This document shows, one piece after another, positions 1-13,523 of a stretch of DNA of 64,000 nucleotides; positions within the stretch are counted from its first letter, which is position 1, and every line of letters starts with the position of its first letter. Source of the DNA: Casuarius casuarius (lineage: Eukaryota; Chordata; Aves; Casuariiformes; Casuariidae). The notes beneath the pieces were generated by a model. That model ran no database searches, was not told the origin of the DNA, and worked only from the letters and a program-made list of their open reading frames with translations. The stretch is taken from NCBI GenBank assembly GCA_003342895.1, contig PTFA01000035.1:62001-126000 (forward strand). Reading direction: 5' to 3'. Position numbers and translations under genes: made by a program.

Positions 1-35
1 TGTTAGTCTCTCAGCAATATTACAGTGTCCTAGAA

Positions 36-160
36 TCATGGAATATTTTGGGTTGGACAGGACTTCAGGTGGTCATCTAGTCCAACCTTCTTCTCAAAGT
101 GCGGGGTCAAAATTGAAAAATTGTTGCTCAGTTTGATTTCAGGTTGCTCATTTTGATTTT
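36..160 (-). repeat. CR1 LINE 3' end fragment (old, truncated)
   Basis: The plus strand begins with the typical reverse complement of an avian CR1 tail: a tagaatcatggaat block, then a gggttggac block, then ctagtccaacc about 30 bases later, then a tctcaaag...ggggtcaa block and gttgctca. This order and spacing match the 3' untranslated end of CR1 elements, so the element lies on the minus strand with its 3' end near base 36. Only the last hundred bases or so are recognisable. An internal imperfect duplication (gttgctca followed by tttgattt, twice) lies at about 123-158. CR1 copies are usually 5'-truncated, as here. Divergence looks high. The identification is from remembered family patterns, not a database search. 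Confidence 0.8.
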
Positions 161-3100
161 GTCAGAAAATTCTCCTTGAGATGTCTGGGTATAGATGAAA
201 AAAGAAACAGCCTGCAACAAAAGTAATAATTTGGTGATTTTAAGTCACAAAGGCATTGCAAACAAAGATTATCATAGTATTCTCATTTCTTTTTAACCCA
301 AATATCTTATATTGAAATATTATCCCCAGAATTACTTTCAGAATTCCTTATCCAACCTCAGTAACAGACTTTACAGCGTTACTCTTCCATATAAAGTTCA
401 GCGTGTGTAAAAATTTTATTTAAACTGAAACCTGGAAGATTTACACCGTTTGATCTTTCCAAACCATTATTATATCATTATCTTCCCAAGCATTAATTAA
501 TAATTTAGGCTTCATTCATCACAAAGCTAAGCTAAGCATGTTTTTTCACATTCTGCTAGCTCTAGGATCCCAAGCTAGCTAGCTAGCTCAGTATCAGCAC
601 ATCTTAACTTCCAGATGTTTCAGTCTCTCTTAACTATAGAGTCGATGCAGCAGCATATTTTACTATTATTACTGTCCAGATTAATGCTAAAACAAATGTG
701 TTTGTGTGGTTTATTTTTCCCATCTACAATACTGTTTTACATTGGCTCTTTGTTTTGGAAAAAAGGAAGCACTGATTTTTTTCAGCAAATGATTTCAATA
801 CAGCTAGACAAAATATTAGGTCCCACAAAAATTCTAACAGCAGTTTTCACTCTTGCTAGAAATGACCTTTGGTGTTGTTTGATAAATACAGTACACCACT
901 ATCCTATCAGGCTGGGGTTCCAGAAGATTATAATTCCTATTTTCTGCCAGTTTTAGATTTTCGGATAGTTGTTCAGTGGTGACGCACTTACAATAGGCTC
1001 CTGAAAGGTAAATGACACACAGGTGATTTTTGAGAAGACCAGTGATGGATTAAATCCAGTTTTGACAGATCAGCCAATCCATGCACCATGCTCTCAGGGA
1101 GAGCTCTGGTTTGGACATATTTTCTTCAGAGATCACTGCTCCAGTGATCTCTATCTTAAATCAGGCAAAGCTTAATGGAGATAATATCAAATCAAAAGTA
1201 GCATCCCGTGCTCCAATTCACAGGAAAATGCCAAAGCAAGGAGAACTTAGCCTTACAAACAGCTAGGTGAAACTGGAAGTAAAAATTATCCTCTGCTTCT
1301 CTTCAGTGGGGCACAGGGTGATTCAGAAACTGAAAATGCAGATCCCACTCAGGAATTCATCACAAGAGGAAGAGTAGGTGGAAAAATTAAAGGCAGGAGA
1401 GAGAGCATGGAGAAATTCTGGAAACGCACAGGGAGCCTACACAAACGAGAGACCTTTGTCTTCTATTCCCAAGGGTTAAAACACCTCACCTTGACGCCAC
1501 TCCCAAAACTGTCCTCCAGGGCTTGCCCTTTCTCTTCTCCCCATGGGAGAAGCTTCCCTGTAGGAAACCAGACCCTGTGGACATGCAGCCTGTGTGCACA
1601 CGTTCCAGAAACCTAACTTCACCTCCTTATCGTTTTGTTTCTGAGAAGGGGCCAGCCAGGGCACAGCCTCGGTGGCAGCTGAGGTCTGATCCTGTAGTCC
1701 TGGTTTTGGTAGCAGGAACACTGAGGAGTGGTCCAGTCTGCCAGATTCCTCTATGGAATAAAAGCGCAATATTTTTACCTCGCACGTACAAGCATTCCCT
1801 CCTGGAAATGACAAAAGTCCCCCTCCATCAGGTATTTTTCCAGACTAAGCCAAATTGCCTGCTGTAATCTATGCTGCTGCATAATTTCTGCACAGGAAGT
1901 AAAGGGTTATTTTAGGGTTTTATGCTGGTGCTCAGCAGCACAGGCTCTGAATACCTTTCCCACCTCAACATACAATGTAGGCTATGTTAAATCTTAATAT
2001 CAGTTTTTTCCTTCATCCAGTAAAATAAGCAAAGAGAAACAGGAGCCAAATATGACACTTATCTGTACCATCAGTCAAGATATAGCAATATTACCAGCAG
2101 TGTTGCTTGTACATTTGGAGAAGCAATACCTATAAGGAATCATGTCTGTTACAGTAGAGGAAAGCATGATCCAAACCCTAAAAATGAACTTGGAGAGTCA
2201 AGAAAAATGAGAAGAAAGACTGGTTAATAGTTGGTGCAGGGAGGAGTCTCCAGAAGACAAGCTACAGCAGGCTCCAAAAAAAGCTCCAAGATTCAATGCT
2301 GAAAACTGCAAGCAATCAATTAGACACACCATTAATTTAGTTTTCTAATTTTAGCCACTTAAGACATAGGATTTACATATTTTACTCAACACATTTCCTT
2401 CCAAATCTTAATTTCTCTGTTGAATATGACTCTACTGGACAAGAAAGAAATAAAGTGAGCATTCCTGGACTTTCAGGATTGCCGTGATCATAATTTTCAT
2501 TAAGATTCTCATTAACATTAGCAAAGATTAGAGAAACCGCAGCCTTTAGCACATTCTGACAGCTAACAGTAACACTTACAATTCAGAGGAACAGGAGATG
2601 AAGCTAAAACATGGTTTAACCAGAAAAGAAAAACTCAAACCACAAAATCTACTATTGATTCATGTCTCAGTAAAAATGCTCCAAGATCTTCCACATCAAT
2701 ACATGATCGGATCAGTCATTTTATTATGCTGAACACAGTAAAGATCTATAGGTCAGGAATAAGAATGTTTGCTTTATATTTTCTTGAGAGGTGAAACTTC
2801 TTAACTGAATCTTACACTTAATCATTTCCAAAACCCAGACTGTATCTGCTGATCCCTGTTTCGATTTAAAATAAAATTCATTTTCTGGTTTGCTGCATGA
2901 CTTTTATTTCAGACTTGACTTAGAGATTTATGAACAAGATATAGCTTTTCTTGCCGACGACTTGAGCAATCTTGGTCCCTGTGGTGATTTCCACATTGCT
3001 GCAAGTGGGAAGAAACACTCACTACTGTAAAATGATATGGCATCCCTACTTCAGAAGCCAAAACAAAATTTTGAAGGCTGAAGAGTTCAGTTGCAGGAAG

Positions 3101-5109
3101 GATAGAAACCCAGGAGAATCTGACCCTTGCCGTATTCTAAAAAGTAATGGCAGTTGTTAATTCATAGCTTCTTAATTAAGAAATGGAGAGTACCTGGGTA
3201 CAAAACAAATTATCATCTATATGGAAACAGGGAGGGCAAGGGTGAATGACGGGACTCAGTTTCACCTGTAGCCACTAAGTTAGAAATTTGACTCTAACTC
3301 AGAGTAAAATGATTTCTTTTGAAGATAAGTGTTTCATACAGTACAGTACAACTTAACATGAAGGGCACTGTCTATAGCCAATGGATCCCAGGGTTTTGAA
3401 GACAGAATTGGTCAAAGCACAGTACATCGGCATGACCCCTTGGCAACATGGCATCTGTGCTGTCTCATTTCCTGAGGTAATGCCTTAAGCAGCGCTGACT
3501 ACTTGCACACTCAGAAACTCTTTGGTACGTCAACTTGTGATGTCCTTCCCAGTGCAAGTTGCAAATACAGCAGAGCTGCTCTTTTCAACTTGCTCCAATA
3601 TCCAAAAAGAAACAAAGGCTTAGGTATCAAATGGTCCGGAAGAAAGGCAAGCATCAAGCATTTGAATCCAAAACTGTGATGCCGAGGATTACTGTTTGGT
3701 GGCTTTTCTTACCCTGGAGTTTTTGTTCAATGGCTAGAAACAGTCTGGTCTTGATAGAGCCCAGTTTATTCAGTGCCCCGCTCACACTGACTGTGTGCGT
3801 TAATAGTGTGGGATAAATGCATTCCTCAGTGCACCCCATGGACCTGTTTCCCTTAACGTCCACACAAAGACTCCTGTGGCAGCAGACCACAGCTCCATCC
3901 CTGCTCACATATTTGAGATTCCATTCAGAGGAAACCTTCCACAGAAATGCATGTGTTACGTAAAATGCATATGCATTTAATACATCTTCAACTTTAAAAG
4001 TTATACAGGAGCTTGAGCTACAACGAATGCCGGTGACTTTGAGGCCAAATCATTTTTGAGAATGGGATCTGGTGCCTAAATCATAAGGACAGATTTTTAT
4101 TTATTTATTTAAAGTATTCAGAAGAAGTCTGAAATAAATCAGGGAGTTAGGTGACTCGATTCTCTCTGAGAAAAAATCTCTATCCAGATCTTCAGACCCT
4201 TCAGCACTATTAGAGATCTTACTCCTGTGCACTTACTAAACTTCTATCCTTGGACTCAGACATCTATAGAAATGAAAGATGGCACAAATGAACTCAGAAC
4301 TGAGAACTATTCTGTACAGATCCATTTGAGGAAGAATCATCAAATGGAGGTGGCAAAACGGTGGGGTTCTGTTTTAATTTTGGCTGGAAAAGCTACAGCT
4401 TTCAGAATACCAGTCAGTCCAAAAGCATGAAGTGAACATTCAAAGCACAAAACCACATGAAACTCATGATAAATGAATACGCAAACTACACCTGCATGGA
4501 AGAACCACTTGAAGGATATGTAGGATACATGTACCTCAGTGTTACAGATATTGTACCTTGCATGGAAGTGAAAAGGGACATTAGTCACTAATTCACTGAT
4601 GAATATGAAGTGCTTACATTTTAATGAGCCAACTGAAAATTTTACCTCCTTTACAGTTCTGCTTTGGAAAGCACTTCCCAAATAATTAATTTCAAGCAAC
4701 TTATTTTATTCTACCAGTGTCTTCCTGACTGTCTAAGGTTGCTCATATACTCAATTTCCAGAGTATTTCACTTTGAAGTGGGAAGAACGGAAATGAAACT
4801 CATGTACACCTAGGAGCACTGAACTATTTGGCACTTTTTTAATCACAAAGCACAATCACTGTCCTGGAGACCTCTCTTGTATTTATTTTGCCTGGCTCAC
4901 ACTACAGGATATTCTTCCCTCCCCCAACAAAAGTAACAAAAATAATGCAATAGAAAGTATCATTTACTCAGTGTTTTACATCTTCAAATATTCTACAGAC
5001 ATTAATCTTCACTTCCAACCCTTTATTTAAAAATGAAGCATATAGCCCTATCAATCCTAGATACATGCATGCCTCCAGGAATTCACAATTTTTAAAGTGT
5101 TTGCGCCAC
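161..5109. other. Unique AT-rich sequence, no gene seen
   Basis: No exon, RNA gene or strong repeat could be supported here. Open frames of 110-119 codons occur near 615-956, 1476-1867 and 4340-4699, but they overlap on opposite strands or have low-complexity, non-domain-like translations, and I treat them as chance. The stretch 1476-1760 is somewhat richer in G+C than its flanks. A short TTTA-type run sits at about 4098-4111. Around 4958-5010 there are words that resemble the tail of a MIR-type SINE (see the next repeat), but they are too degraded to call separately. Confidence 0.6.
573..588. repeat. (AGCT)4 self-complementary microsatellite
   Basis: Four uninterrupted AGCT units form a 16-base tract that is its own reverse complement. 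A further GCTAGC lies about 20 bases upstream. Such a tract can fold back on either strand and may be polymorphic in length. Confidence 0.85.
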
Positions 5110-5205
5110 TTTATCTGTGAGGGAGGAAAGTCATATTAGCCTCATTTTACAGTAAAGCACTGAGGCACAAGGTCTTGGATTCAACCTGTCTCAGATTAGG
5201 AAGCA
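5110..5205 (-). repeat. MIR-like ancient SINE relic
   Basis: The plus strand carries, in order, a tctgtgagg word, tattagcctcattttacag, a degraded a-rich spacer, actgaggcacaa, ggtc, and finally ggattcaacc. This follows the order of the reverse complement of MIR/CORE-SINE elements, in which a bulk-phase (cc)cattttacagatg...aaactgaggcac segment precedes the tRNA-derived B-box region. The element would therefore be on the minus strand. Words resembling the other end of MIR (catttactcagtg, ttaatcttcac) lie at about 4958-5010. MIR-like relics are sparse but known in birds. Identification is by eye. Confidence 0.5.
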
Positions 5206-7073
5206 AGTCAGTGCAGGCTCCCTCTTTAAAATGGAGAAAAATGGCCTATATGAGAGGAGAGTCCACATCTTCAATTAACTGATTTGTTTTGGGGAAGCAC
5301 TGTCACCCTCAGCTGATTTTGATGGTAACCTATTGTAACTTGCAAACTTTGGTTAAGTGTTTAAGGTCACAGTGCGTGAATGAAGCCTAAGTGGTACATC
5401 AGAAAATGTGTGGCAGAACAGGGAAACTGGCCTCAGCATCTGCCAAAACTTAGCACAGCCCAGCCTTCCTCCACAGGTGGAGTTTACAAAAGCATCAAAG
5501 GGAGATGGTCACTTAAAGCTCTTTTGAAAGCCTCTCCTAGCATGACTGAATTATTCACTAAAGCACACAGAGCAAAAAACTGTCACAGCCAGGACTGGCA
5601 TGCTGAACAGCCTTGCCCTCATAGCTTTCCTATCCCTCAGATAACAAAAAAAGAGTAATCTAGGGCACTCAATATTAAGGAGCTCCTTTCACATGTTACC
5701 CCACTTCGCAAAGTCTTCTAACTTCTATTCAGTATATTTTTGAACATAGAAATGATAACAATAAATATTCATTAATATTCATCTCTAAATAATTGGCATT
5801 TGATGAATAGAGGGTTCTCATATTTGAATGGGTCAGATGAAAATATCCTGATGTTTCTCTCACTATTACTAGCATTCATTCAAAAAGGTTTATGATAAAT
5901 TGCAATAATGCACGTGGTAGGTCCAGTAAAGCCTGGTAAAAATTAAAACACATAATTTGATCGAAAAGAGACATATATATAACATGCTATAGAAAAGACA
6001 AAACAGGACCAGTCTGTTCAGTGCATGAGATAACTAAAGAAAATCTCAGGGGACAGACTAGCCAGAGAAGATTAGATACTGACCTCAAATTACAGAGATA
6101 GAGATCTGAGATAAGTGCCACTGACCTCAGTTTCAAATATATAAGTTTTAATTGAGTTCAAAATCTGGCCAGAGTGTCTCAACTTTTGGTAGATCTGATA
6201 TTCTGTCCAGGCAAATTGTATGAATCGCGGTTTCAGGCAGGCTTTCATCTCAATCTGGTCCTGTACCAAAAGTCTTGACAACACAAGTATGTGTCACATG
6301 CAAGCCATATTCAGTTCCGATAAGTTAAAATTGCAGGTGAAATGAAAAATAACAAATTATACCAGCAAAAACAAAAAGAATTAAAGTCCTGTAGTAACTA
6401 CGATCAAAAATTGTACTAACTCCAAGACTTTTTATCATTGTATGAAAAAGCTCTTACTCAAAGGGGCTGATGAGAGGAGAAAGACAGGGCAGCACTGATA
6501 ATCCTAACCCTTAGTTTGCAGCCCCTGGCAAGTAATGGCTGAAGAAAACAGAACTGGAAAGAATTTTTAAAGATTTTCACCGGAGGCACCACGTAAATAC
6601 AAAGAAAGTGCAAACTCTGCAGAAGCTGTAGTTCTGCTGCTAATGCTGTGGTTCCTGAGGTGGTTTCTCTGTTATCCAGAATAAAACCATTAAGCATCAT
6701 TATCAAAGATATTTATATCAAGGACTTCATTCTTTCCATTTAAGAAAAAAAGAATTCATACAAAGAAATTTCTCAAGATAGAGATGTACGATCCTATTTT
6801 CAGACATACTTTGAGTAGATTGTGTGTTATATAATGCTTAGTGCATCTTTGTATAGAAAGATTTCAAGACAGAGTCTAAAGACAAAAAAAAAATCTGGAT
6901 AGCATCTGGTCATCAGCAACATTCATCTGGCGGTCAGATAGTAAGAAGGGACCCACCGATACTTTTTGCATTTCAGTATCGTTGCACGTCCTACCACTAC
7001 AACAATGCAAAAATTTGTGTGAAAGATTAGAAATAGCTCACTCACTGACTCTTCTGCACATTAACAGATAATG

Positions 7074-7107
7074 CAGGTAAATGAACATTACAGGTAAATG
7101 AACACTA
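7074..7107. repeat. Tandem duplication, 17 bp x 2
   Basis: The unit caggtaaatgaacatta is followed directly by caggtaaatgaacacta. The copies differ at one position. This is typical of a small replication-slippage or repair duplication. Confidence 0.9.
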
Positions 7108-7999
7108 TAGCTTAAGAGATTTCAGGACCCCATAGTATGAATAGAAAGCCCAGTATACCTGAAAACTTCATCCTGGAATTTCCCTTTTCTTATATGTTTG
7201 TACTATGCCTGGTGCAATGAAGCCCAAAGCTCATCTGTGGCTCTTACGTGCTCTTGGAACATAATTCCTCAGTAAAATAATAGTTATGCAATACAATTCC
7301 ACCACAACAAGAGTGAATTTCTTGTTTAAAAGTAAGATTAAATATTTTTTGGAGCTTCATTTATGGCTCCATTGTAAAGCGTAAGCTGAGTTTTGTGCTT
7401 AAAACAGCAATTCTATATCTTTGTAATGAATTAAGGCACTTTTGATCTAGTTTTAAAGCACTTACCTCTGAGCATCTCTGAATATAAAATGGATACTCTG
7501 AGAATACACAGGTAACTTTGCTTATTAGAATTAACATTAGCTTGGAAATGAGTACTTTAGGACATTAACCAATTTCTGACATAATTTATATTTATCCTAA
7601 TTGATCCAAATGCAACAAGTTCAGTTCTCTCTGACTATATGCCCTTACAAAAACAAAAACAACTCCAGTAGAGGAGATTGGTGTTTAGAAAGGTAGGCAT
7701 CTGATAACCTTAAATAAGAAAGTTGGTTAAAAAAAAAAAAATCACTGAGATATTTAGCTCAACTGGTCATCTCAACATTCATAGTGGTTATAAACTACTT
7801 GTACCGGACTTTTTGGTGCACGGCAGGTAAACCTGGGCAGAAATCACACAAAACACTGGCTCTCAAAGTCATAATTTGGACATCTCTTCAGTAAAAGTTC
7901 ATTGATATAACTGTTGAAACCAGAAAATATTGAAGTTGTTTCTAATACTGATTAACACATTTTTCAGTGCAGTAAAATATCCTTGATAGTTAAGAACTT

Positions 8000-8047
8000 T
8001 TTAGTTAAGATTCACTAAAATCCTTTAGTTAAGATTCACTAAAATCC
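8000..8047. repeat. Perfect tandem duplication, 24 bp x 2
   Basis: A 24-base unit beginning tttagttaagattc and ending aaaatcc is repeated exactly at 8000-8023 and 8024-8047. The absence of any difference between copies, in otherwise old-looking sequence, suggests a fairly recent duplication. Confidence 0.92.
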
Positions 8048-9224
8048 CTCACATTTCTCTCAGGAGGTTTGAAAGAAGAAAACATAGCTTAACTGTGGAG
8101 TTGTTATGCTTGTTCTGTTCAGCTCTTGAACAGCAGAAAACAGACAATACAGCTATTAAAGGTAAGAAATGTAAATTTTAGACAAATCTGTTCCACCTGC
8201 AGATTATTAGATACATCACACACTGGCATTCTCTTGATTTTTGTATTGATTAGTGTAATATCCTTCATTTAAAAAACAAAATCCAATGAAATCAAGGTGA
8301 TTGCCATTAGGACATCTTTTTTAATTAAATCTACCTGTAAGGGGTCCACAGAAGATGCACTTAATTCAAAAAAAACTACAGGACACGAGTTACAGCACTT
8401 GTTTTTTTTCCGGTGGACAAAAAAATAACCATGGAGGAGTGATCAGGGCAGACCCTAAAGCCTCCTTCCCCACTTTCCTTGTCACTGAAAACAAACCGCT
8501 TTTATTTCTGCAACAATCTCTCACTAACCACTTAGTAATTCAGAAGAAACAAGCACACAACAAATTCAATCGAGATACCTGTCTGAGATTTGTGGGCACT
8601 GGAACAGCTGAGTTTGCACACATTTCTGAGTCTCTAAGATACTGGTCTCGTACTGATTAATCCATAAAGTTTGCATTAATCAACATTTTTCCAGCTGTAC
8701 ATTGACAGCAACTAACACTGAAAAAGCTATACTAGCATTCAGGAAAGCTCTCCTAAGTGACAGATCATGTGGAATTCACATGTGAGGTCCTCACGCAGGC
8801 CAGCCTGCTGATTTCAAATTCTGCTTGCAGATATGTCAACCAAATTCTGTACCTTCAGTGCAGGGTGAATTTCTTTTAACAATGGTCAGAAAAAATTCCC
8901 AAAAGATGAAACAGTCCAACATTTCATTTTCAAATATTTTCATTGCAGCTAGCTTCTAAAGAAAGAGTATATTCTATGGAAAATATATTGAAATACTAGG
9001 TCATGATGAGAAATAACAGATTAGTGAGACATGTTCACTGGCTCTCACTTGGATATCCATCTCTTTGCGCATTTTAGGGAAGTCAGACATCCTGTTTGGA
9101 GAGAGCTTGTCTACTACTGCGTCATAAAACACAGGAGCTTGCACTGCACCAGCTAATGGTCAAATTTCCCTCAGTCACTCTCCCCCTCAATAAATCCAAA
9201 CTTGTGGCTTTCACCTTGTGCTTC

Positions 9225-9238
9225 TGATCAGCTGATCA
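9225..9238. other. 14-bp perfect palindrome
   Basis: TGATCAGCTGATCA reads identically on both strands. It contains two TGATCA half-sites flanking a central AGCT. It could be a dimer binding site or simple chance; no functional evidence is visible. Confidence 0.6.
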
Positions 9239-9500
9239 CAACTAAACCCAACAGCTGCATCACAGACACTGCCTTTTTATCTTAATACACTCAAAACACG
9301 CAACACAGAGGTCCCTTTCTACAGTTACGGTCATGGATAAGGTTCATTTTCAATGAACAGATAAACAAACCAGCAATCCTATCTTCCAGAATTGGAGTTT
9401 TAAAAAACATATAAAATAACAAATTAACTATTTTACACCAAATCAAATCTATATATCTGCCAAGTGAAAATGCCAAATCAGAATAAAATCAGATCAATAA

Positions 9501-12500
9501 TCACTTAAAAGCTGGGGGGTGGGGAGCGATGTTCAATAAGAACAGTGAGCTCCTCATCATCCGACTCTCCAGCTGGCAGCTTGATACGCTTGCCTGCGCA
9601 CAGGCACCTAGGGCCCTCACAGATGCATTAGGGCTTTCAGCCTGGGCTCCAGCTGACCCGCCAGTGGGTCTCCCGTTGGTCTTGTATCATATCTGCCAGT
9701 TCTGCACAGGTGTCTTGGATACCCCAAGGGCTTCTCAAATAGCCCTAGATGCTTACATGTAGGCAACTGCATTGCAGCCGGTGTGCCTGATTCTGTAATA
9801 CCCTAACGGGATATTCTGTTACTGCACAAGTGACCTGCCATAACCAAGGTGACCCAGAGGGGCTCTGAATAATTGGCCTTCGGGAGCCAAGAATTGTGAG
9901 CTGCTCAGGCAGTTAATGTTTCTCTTAGCGACCGGCTTAAATGAAATGTTCTCACTCCTCATGCTGAATTCTTTGACTGAAAACCATAAAAACTATTACA
10001 TGTTGCCTTAGGCAAGCGTGAGTCTATTTAAGTCTTCGTAGGAGTCTTTGGATTCTCAAAATACAACTACAGACTCAAGCACCTTATTGCTCAATTTAAA
10101 TATAAAGTTTTTTTTAAATCAGATTATTTATTTTAACAAGTCTATTGAGAAGCAGATTCAGAAAGCCAGTATCAATCCATGCTATAGAAGTTCACACTGG
10201 TCATAAACTAATAGTTTTATTAGGGAAGCAGAGATGGATTTTAATACATAAGGGTGCTGAGGTGCTTGTGGAACGGAAATGATAAAACTTTAATGTCTCA
10301 CTGGTGGAAAAGCATACTGCACTGAAAACATAAGGTGTCTATCTCAATTACTTAATACTTGTAGTATGAAGCCGTTTTTCCCAAATACCATTAAAAAAGA
10401 AAAAGAAAAAGAAAAAAGAACAGTGACCCAGTCTCCTACTGGCATTTTGTTATTGACACCAACCCAGGATATCATTACACAGCTACCTAAAAGTTAACAG
10501 GATAAAATAAATCACTTTGTGTTTCTATACGAGGTCCCTCTTCAGTACAGCCCCTGGGTTTCTTTCTAACTCAGTGACCTTTTCCAGGGGATTCTGGAAA
10601 GAGGTCGTTTCCAAAGCAGGGAACTTGTCTGATTATGAATTATCTTGCTGTAAATTGGGAATAAGCTCACCTTTCCCTTTTGCAAAATTTTTTGAAATCT
10701 ACCAGTTATAAGCCTTTTGAAGAGTTTGCTCCTTTCAGGGATGCTGAAGGTACTCAGCCCCAACACAACAGTGCAACAGCTTGAACAGACTCAGCCTCGT
10801 GCACTAATTTTTAACTTCTGAATTTTCTTATTAACACAGAATTTGCAAGTATCTATCTATCTATATGTTATTTTGGATACTTTAAAAAGACTAACTTGGT
10901 TTTGATCAGCCTCTCATCTTTAGCTGTATATTGCCTCTGTTCAGATTCCAAAGATAATGAGCACAGAATTGCTTAGCTATCGTTAAGGGGTAGGTCCAGC
11001 TTATTTTATTTTCGGTATACTTTTTTCTAATGAAGGATGCTGGGAAAGTCTCTAAGATTGCAGAAATCTTACCCTGCTAAGGACTGGGCACCTGTAAAAA
11101 CAGACCATTTTAAATTTTAGGAGGCTGTTTGATATATTGGATGAACTTATAATGGTTGTGCTACCTTCACTCTTTTTTCGTCTGCACTTTAGCATAAGGA
11201 AATCAAAGACAAAATTGGTGACAGGGCTATAATAAAACTACGTACTGTATCAGAAAAAAATCTCAAATGAGAATAATACTTTGAGAAAGTTAGGGAACCT
11301 GTGTTGCTGTAGATGCTACTTTGCCATTTGGAAAAAGAGAAAACTGAAGGCTGAAAAGAAACTGCACAAATTTCAGCTCTGTGAAAAGCAACAACTAAAT
11401 AGCATACCCTGCCTGAGTCTACCCTATGCTAACTGAAAATGAAGGTTTAAATATTAGATCTATTCTGATTTAGGAAGAAACAACAGCTTCACGGGAGATA
11501 TTACAAATACAAGCAGAAGAGCTGTGAATGTCTAAGCTTTCTAGTTAAATATTATTTTTAAAAAGCGTATATATCTACACTGTGGAAAAGAAATCATTAT
11601 TCTGAACTGAGGAGGCCTAAAAATACTGTATGATTGAAAGTAAAAACTTCAGAATAGTCCAGCTGACAAAACAAGTGAAAGGTGTGCACTACTAAAGAGG
11701 TATTTAGGGTTAAATTATAAAAAATACAGAGGAGCCACTGCAAATGCACAGGTAGACCTTACTTTGAATGGTCACAGCTGTCAGCCATGGGACTGCAGAG
11801 AAATGTAAAATTGTCAGTCAGAGACTGCAGAGAATTGTTTATTTTGCTCAATAAACCATTTTATATGCATGGTATCACACACTACAGGGTATGCGCATTC
11901 ATCAGCCAGCATTCTCACAACTTTCACAAAGCAATTTAACAGGATTCTGCCAACTTGAAATATTAAGAATCTAGGACTTTTTCCCCCTTAAATGTAATTT
12001 AAAAAATACTTTCCGGTGTTACACCTGCTCCTGCCATTTTTTTTCCTGATTTTGTAATCATATTTTCAAAGTAAGGAAAGTTTTTCATTTTCCTGTTGCT
12101 GTGTGAAAGATCCACCCATTACAAAACTGGTTGCATTAGCAAAGAGTAAACTAGAAAGAATTGGACTCTTATTTAATACTTTTTATTTGTAATAAAAAGG
12201 CATTATTTGTAGTAATTAGAGCTAAGTATTTGGAGAGAAGTGTGGCTTCTTCATATACGTTCTTTAAGCAACCTTGTCTGCAGGCCTGATTGGCAGATAA
12301 ATGCCTGGCTTGCTAAACTGGGGAACACAACTGAAGTATCTGTAATGCTGTCCATTTGGGTGCCTTTGCTTTAGCCAAACATGTCTAACAAAATCAGTCT
12401 AAATGTATAATTTTCAAAAATCGCATGTGCTAATAATCAGATGGTGTCCACACTTCAGAAATTCAAGCAGCTGTTGCAGGACATAGAAAGAGATGGCTGG

Positions 12501-13490
12501 ATATTTGGCCTGAGAGAAAGGCAAAATAGCACACTAATTCTATGAAAATTACACGTCCCACGGGACTTAAAGGCAGGATGAGCTCTGACATTCCAGGTAA
12601 TTGCACTCTGTGTGTAAGAGATCAGTTCAATCTACCAAACAAATCTCTATGAACAGCATCTACAGGATTTTATAAGAATTTCTTGCCTAGCCACATTCCC
12701 TACAGGATCAGCTCTGTTGGAAATAAAGGAAATAAGAAACTCAGCATGCCATTTACTCACTCTATACAACAAAGTAAAGTAATTACCAATTAAAAGATCA
12801 AATATACCAAGTATTCCCTATGACAGTTAACAGAACTGAACACCCAAATGCTGGAAAATCCAGGTAGCAATCAAAACCTCTTTTGATTAACATTGGGCTC
12901 TTTCGGTAACAGTCAGCAATGAAATTGGGACAATGTGTAGCATAACACAGCATTTCCATTTTGATTCCATTAGTCTAAGAATGGCCATAGGTTTAATGAA
13001 TTTCCCAGATTACAATAAAAAAGTTGATTTCTTTAAGCATATTAAAAATATTTGGAATAAGTCATTCTGAGAAATTACAGCTGAAAACTACATACCAGAC
13101 AATATATTATGCTTTTTGTAAGAACTACTTTTTGGGGTGAATGATGCTTTTAACAAGCATTCTGTTATTCGTTTTTATAATTATTATTATTATTGCTACC
13201 ATTCTATTGGCCACTTTTTGCTGTGGTCCACAAAATTCAGATCAGTTCAGAATCATCTTTCACACTCAGCTAACATGGAAGTTTTCCCAAAAATTTCATG
13301 GGTGTGAACAGCACTCATGGCTGGACATACTCCAGGTATTCTCAAGCTTTTCAACAACTAGCTACTGGATCAGCTCCATCACTATCCACCCTTCAACTTT
13401 CCTTCTGCATGAGGATCAAGCAACATGTCTGTGAAAACACAGCAGCTGATAACTTGGACAAATGTTATCAACTTCTTTTCTGGCCACAGC
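9501..13490. other. Mostly unique sequence; G+C-richer islet at 9.53-9.95 kb
   Basis: The segment 9530-9950 is richer in G+C and CpG than its flanks, with a G6TG4 tract at 9514-9524, but I could not match it to a known repeat or exon. The rest is AT-rich unique sequence. A short (TATC)3 run lies at about 10851-10864 and an ATT run at about 13180-13196. Confidence 0.5.
10389..10419. repeat. A-rich simple repeat (AAAAAG)n
   Basis: An imperfect run of AAAAAG/AAAAAAG units with no G+C-rich content. No adjoining SINE or LINE body was recognised, so it is called a simple repeat, not a retroelement tail. Confidence 0.85.
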
Positions 13491-13492
13491 CA

Positions 13493-13511
13493 CCCCCACC
13501 CTCACCCTCCC
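13493..13511 (-). other. G-quadruplex-capable tract (minus strand)
   Basis: The plus strand reads CCCCC A CCC TCA CCC T CCC. The minus strand therefore has four G runs of at least three with loops of 1, 3 and 1 bases, which satisfies the usual G-quadruplex pattern with short, stable loops. The plus strand could form the matching i-motif. The last C runs overlap the 5' arm of the hairpin at 13504-13523, so the two structures would be mutually exclusive. Confidence 0.7.
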
Positions 13512-13523
13512 TTACGGGAGGGT
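13504..13523. other. Perfect 8-bp hairpin with TTAC loop
   Basis: ACCCTCCC (13504-13511) and GGGAGGGT (13516-13523) are exact reverse complements separated by four bases. The stem is nearly all G:C. It resembles the shape of a terminator or cruciform, but there is no transcription unit nearby to give it that role. Confidence 0.75.

Larger units (their letters stand above)
5206..9500. other. Unique AT-rich sequence with two small tandem duplications
   Basis: Apart from the duplications at 7074-7107 and 8000-8047 and the palindrome at 9225-9238, listed separately, I see no gene, recognisable repeat or RNA. Open frames are short (102 codons or fewer) and unconvincing. Confidence 0.6.
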
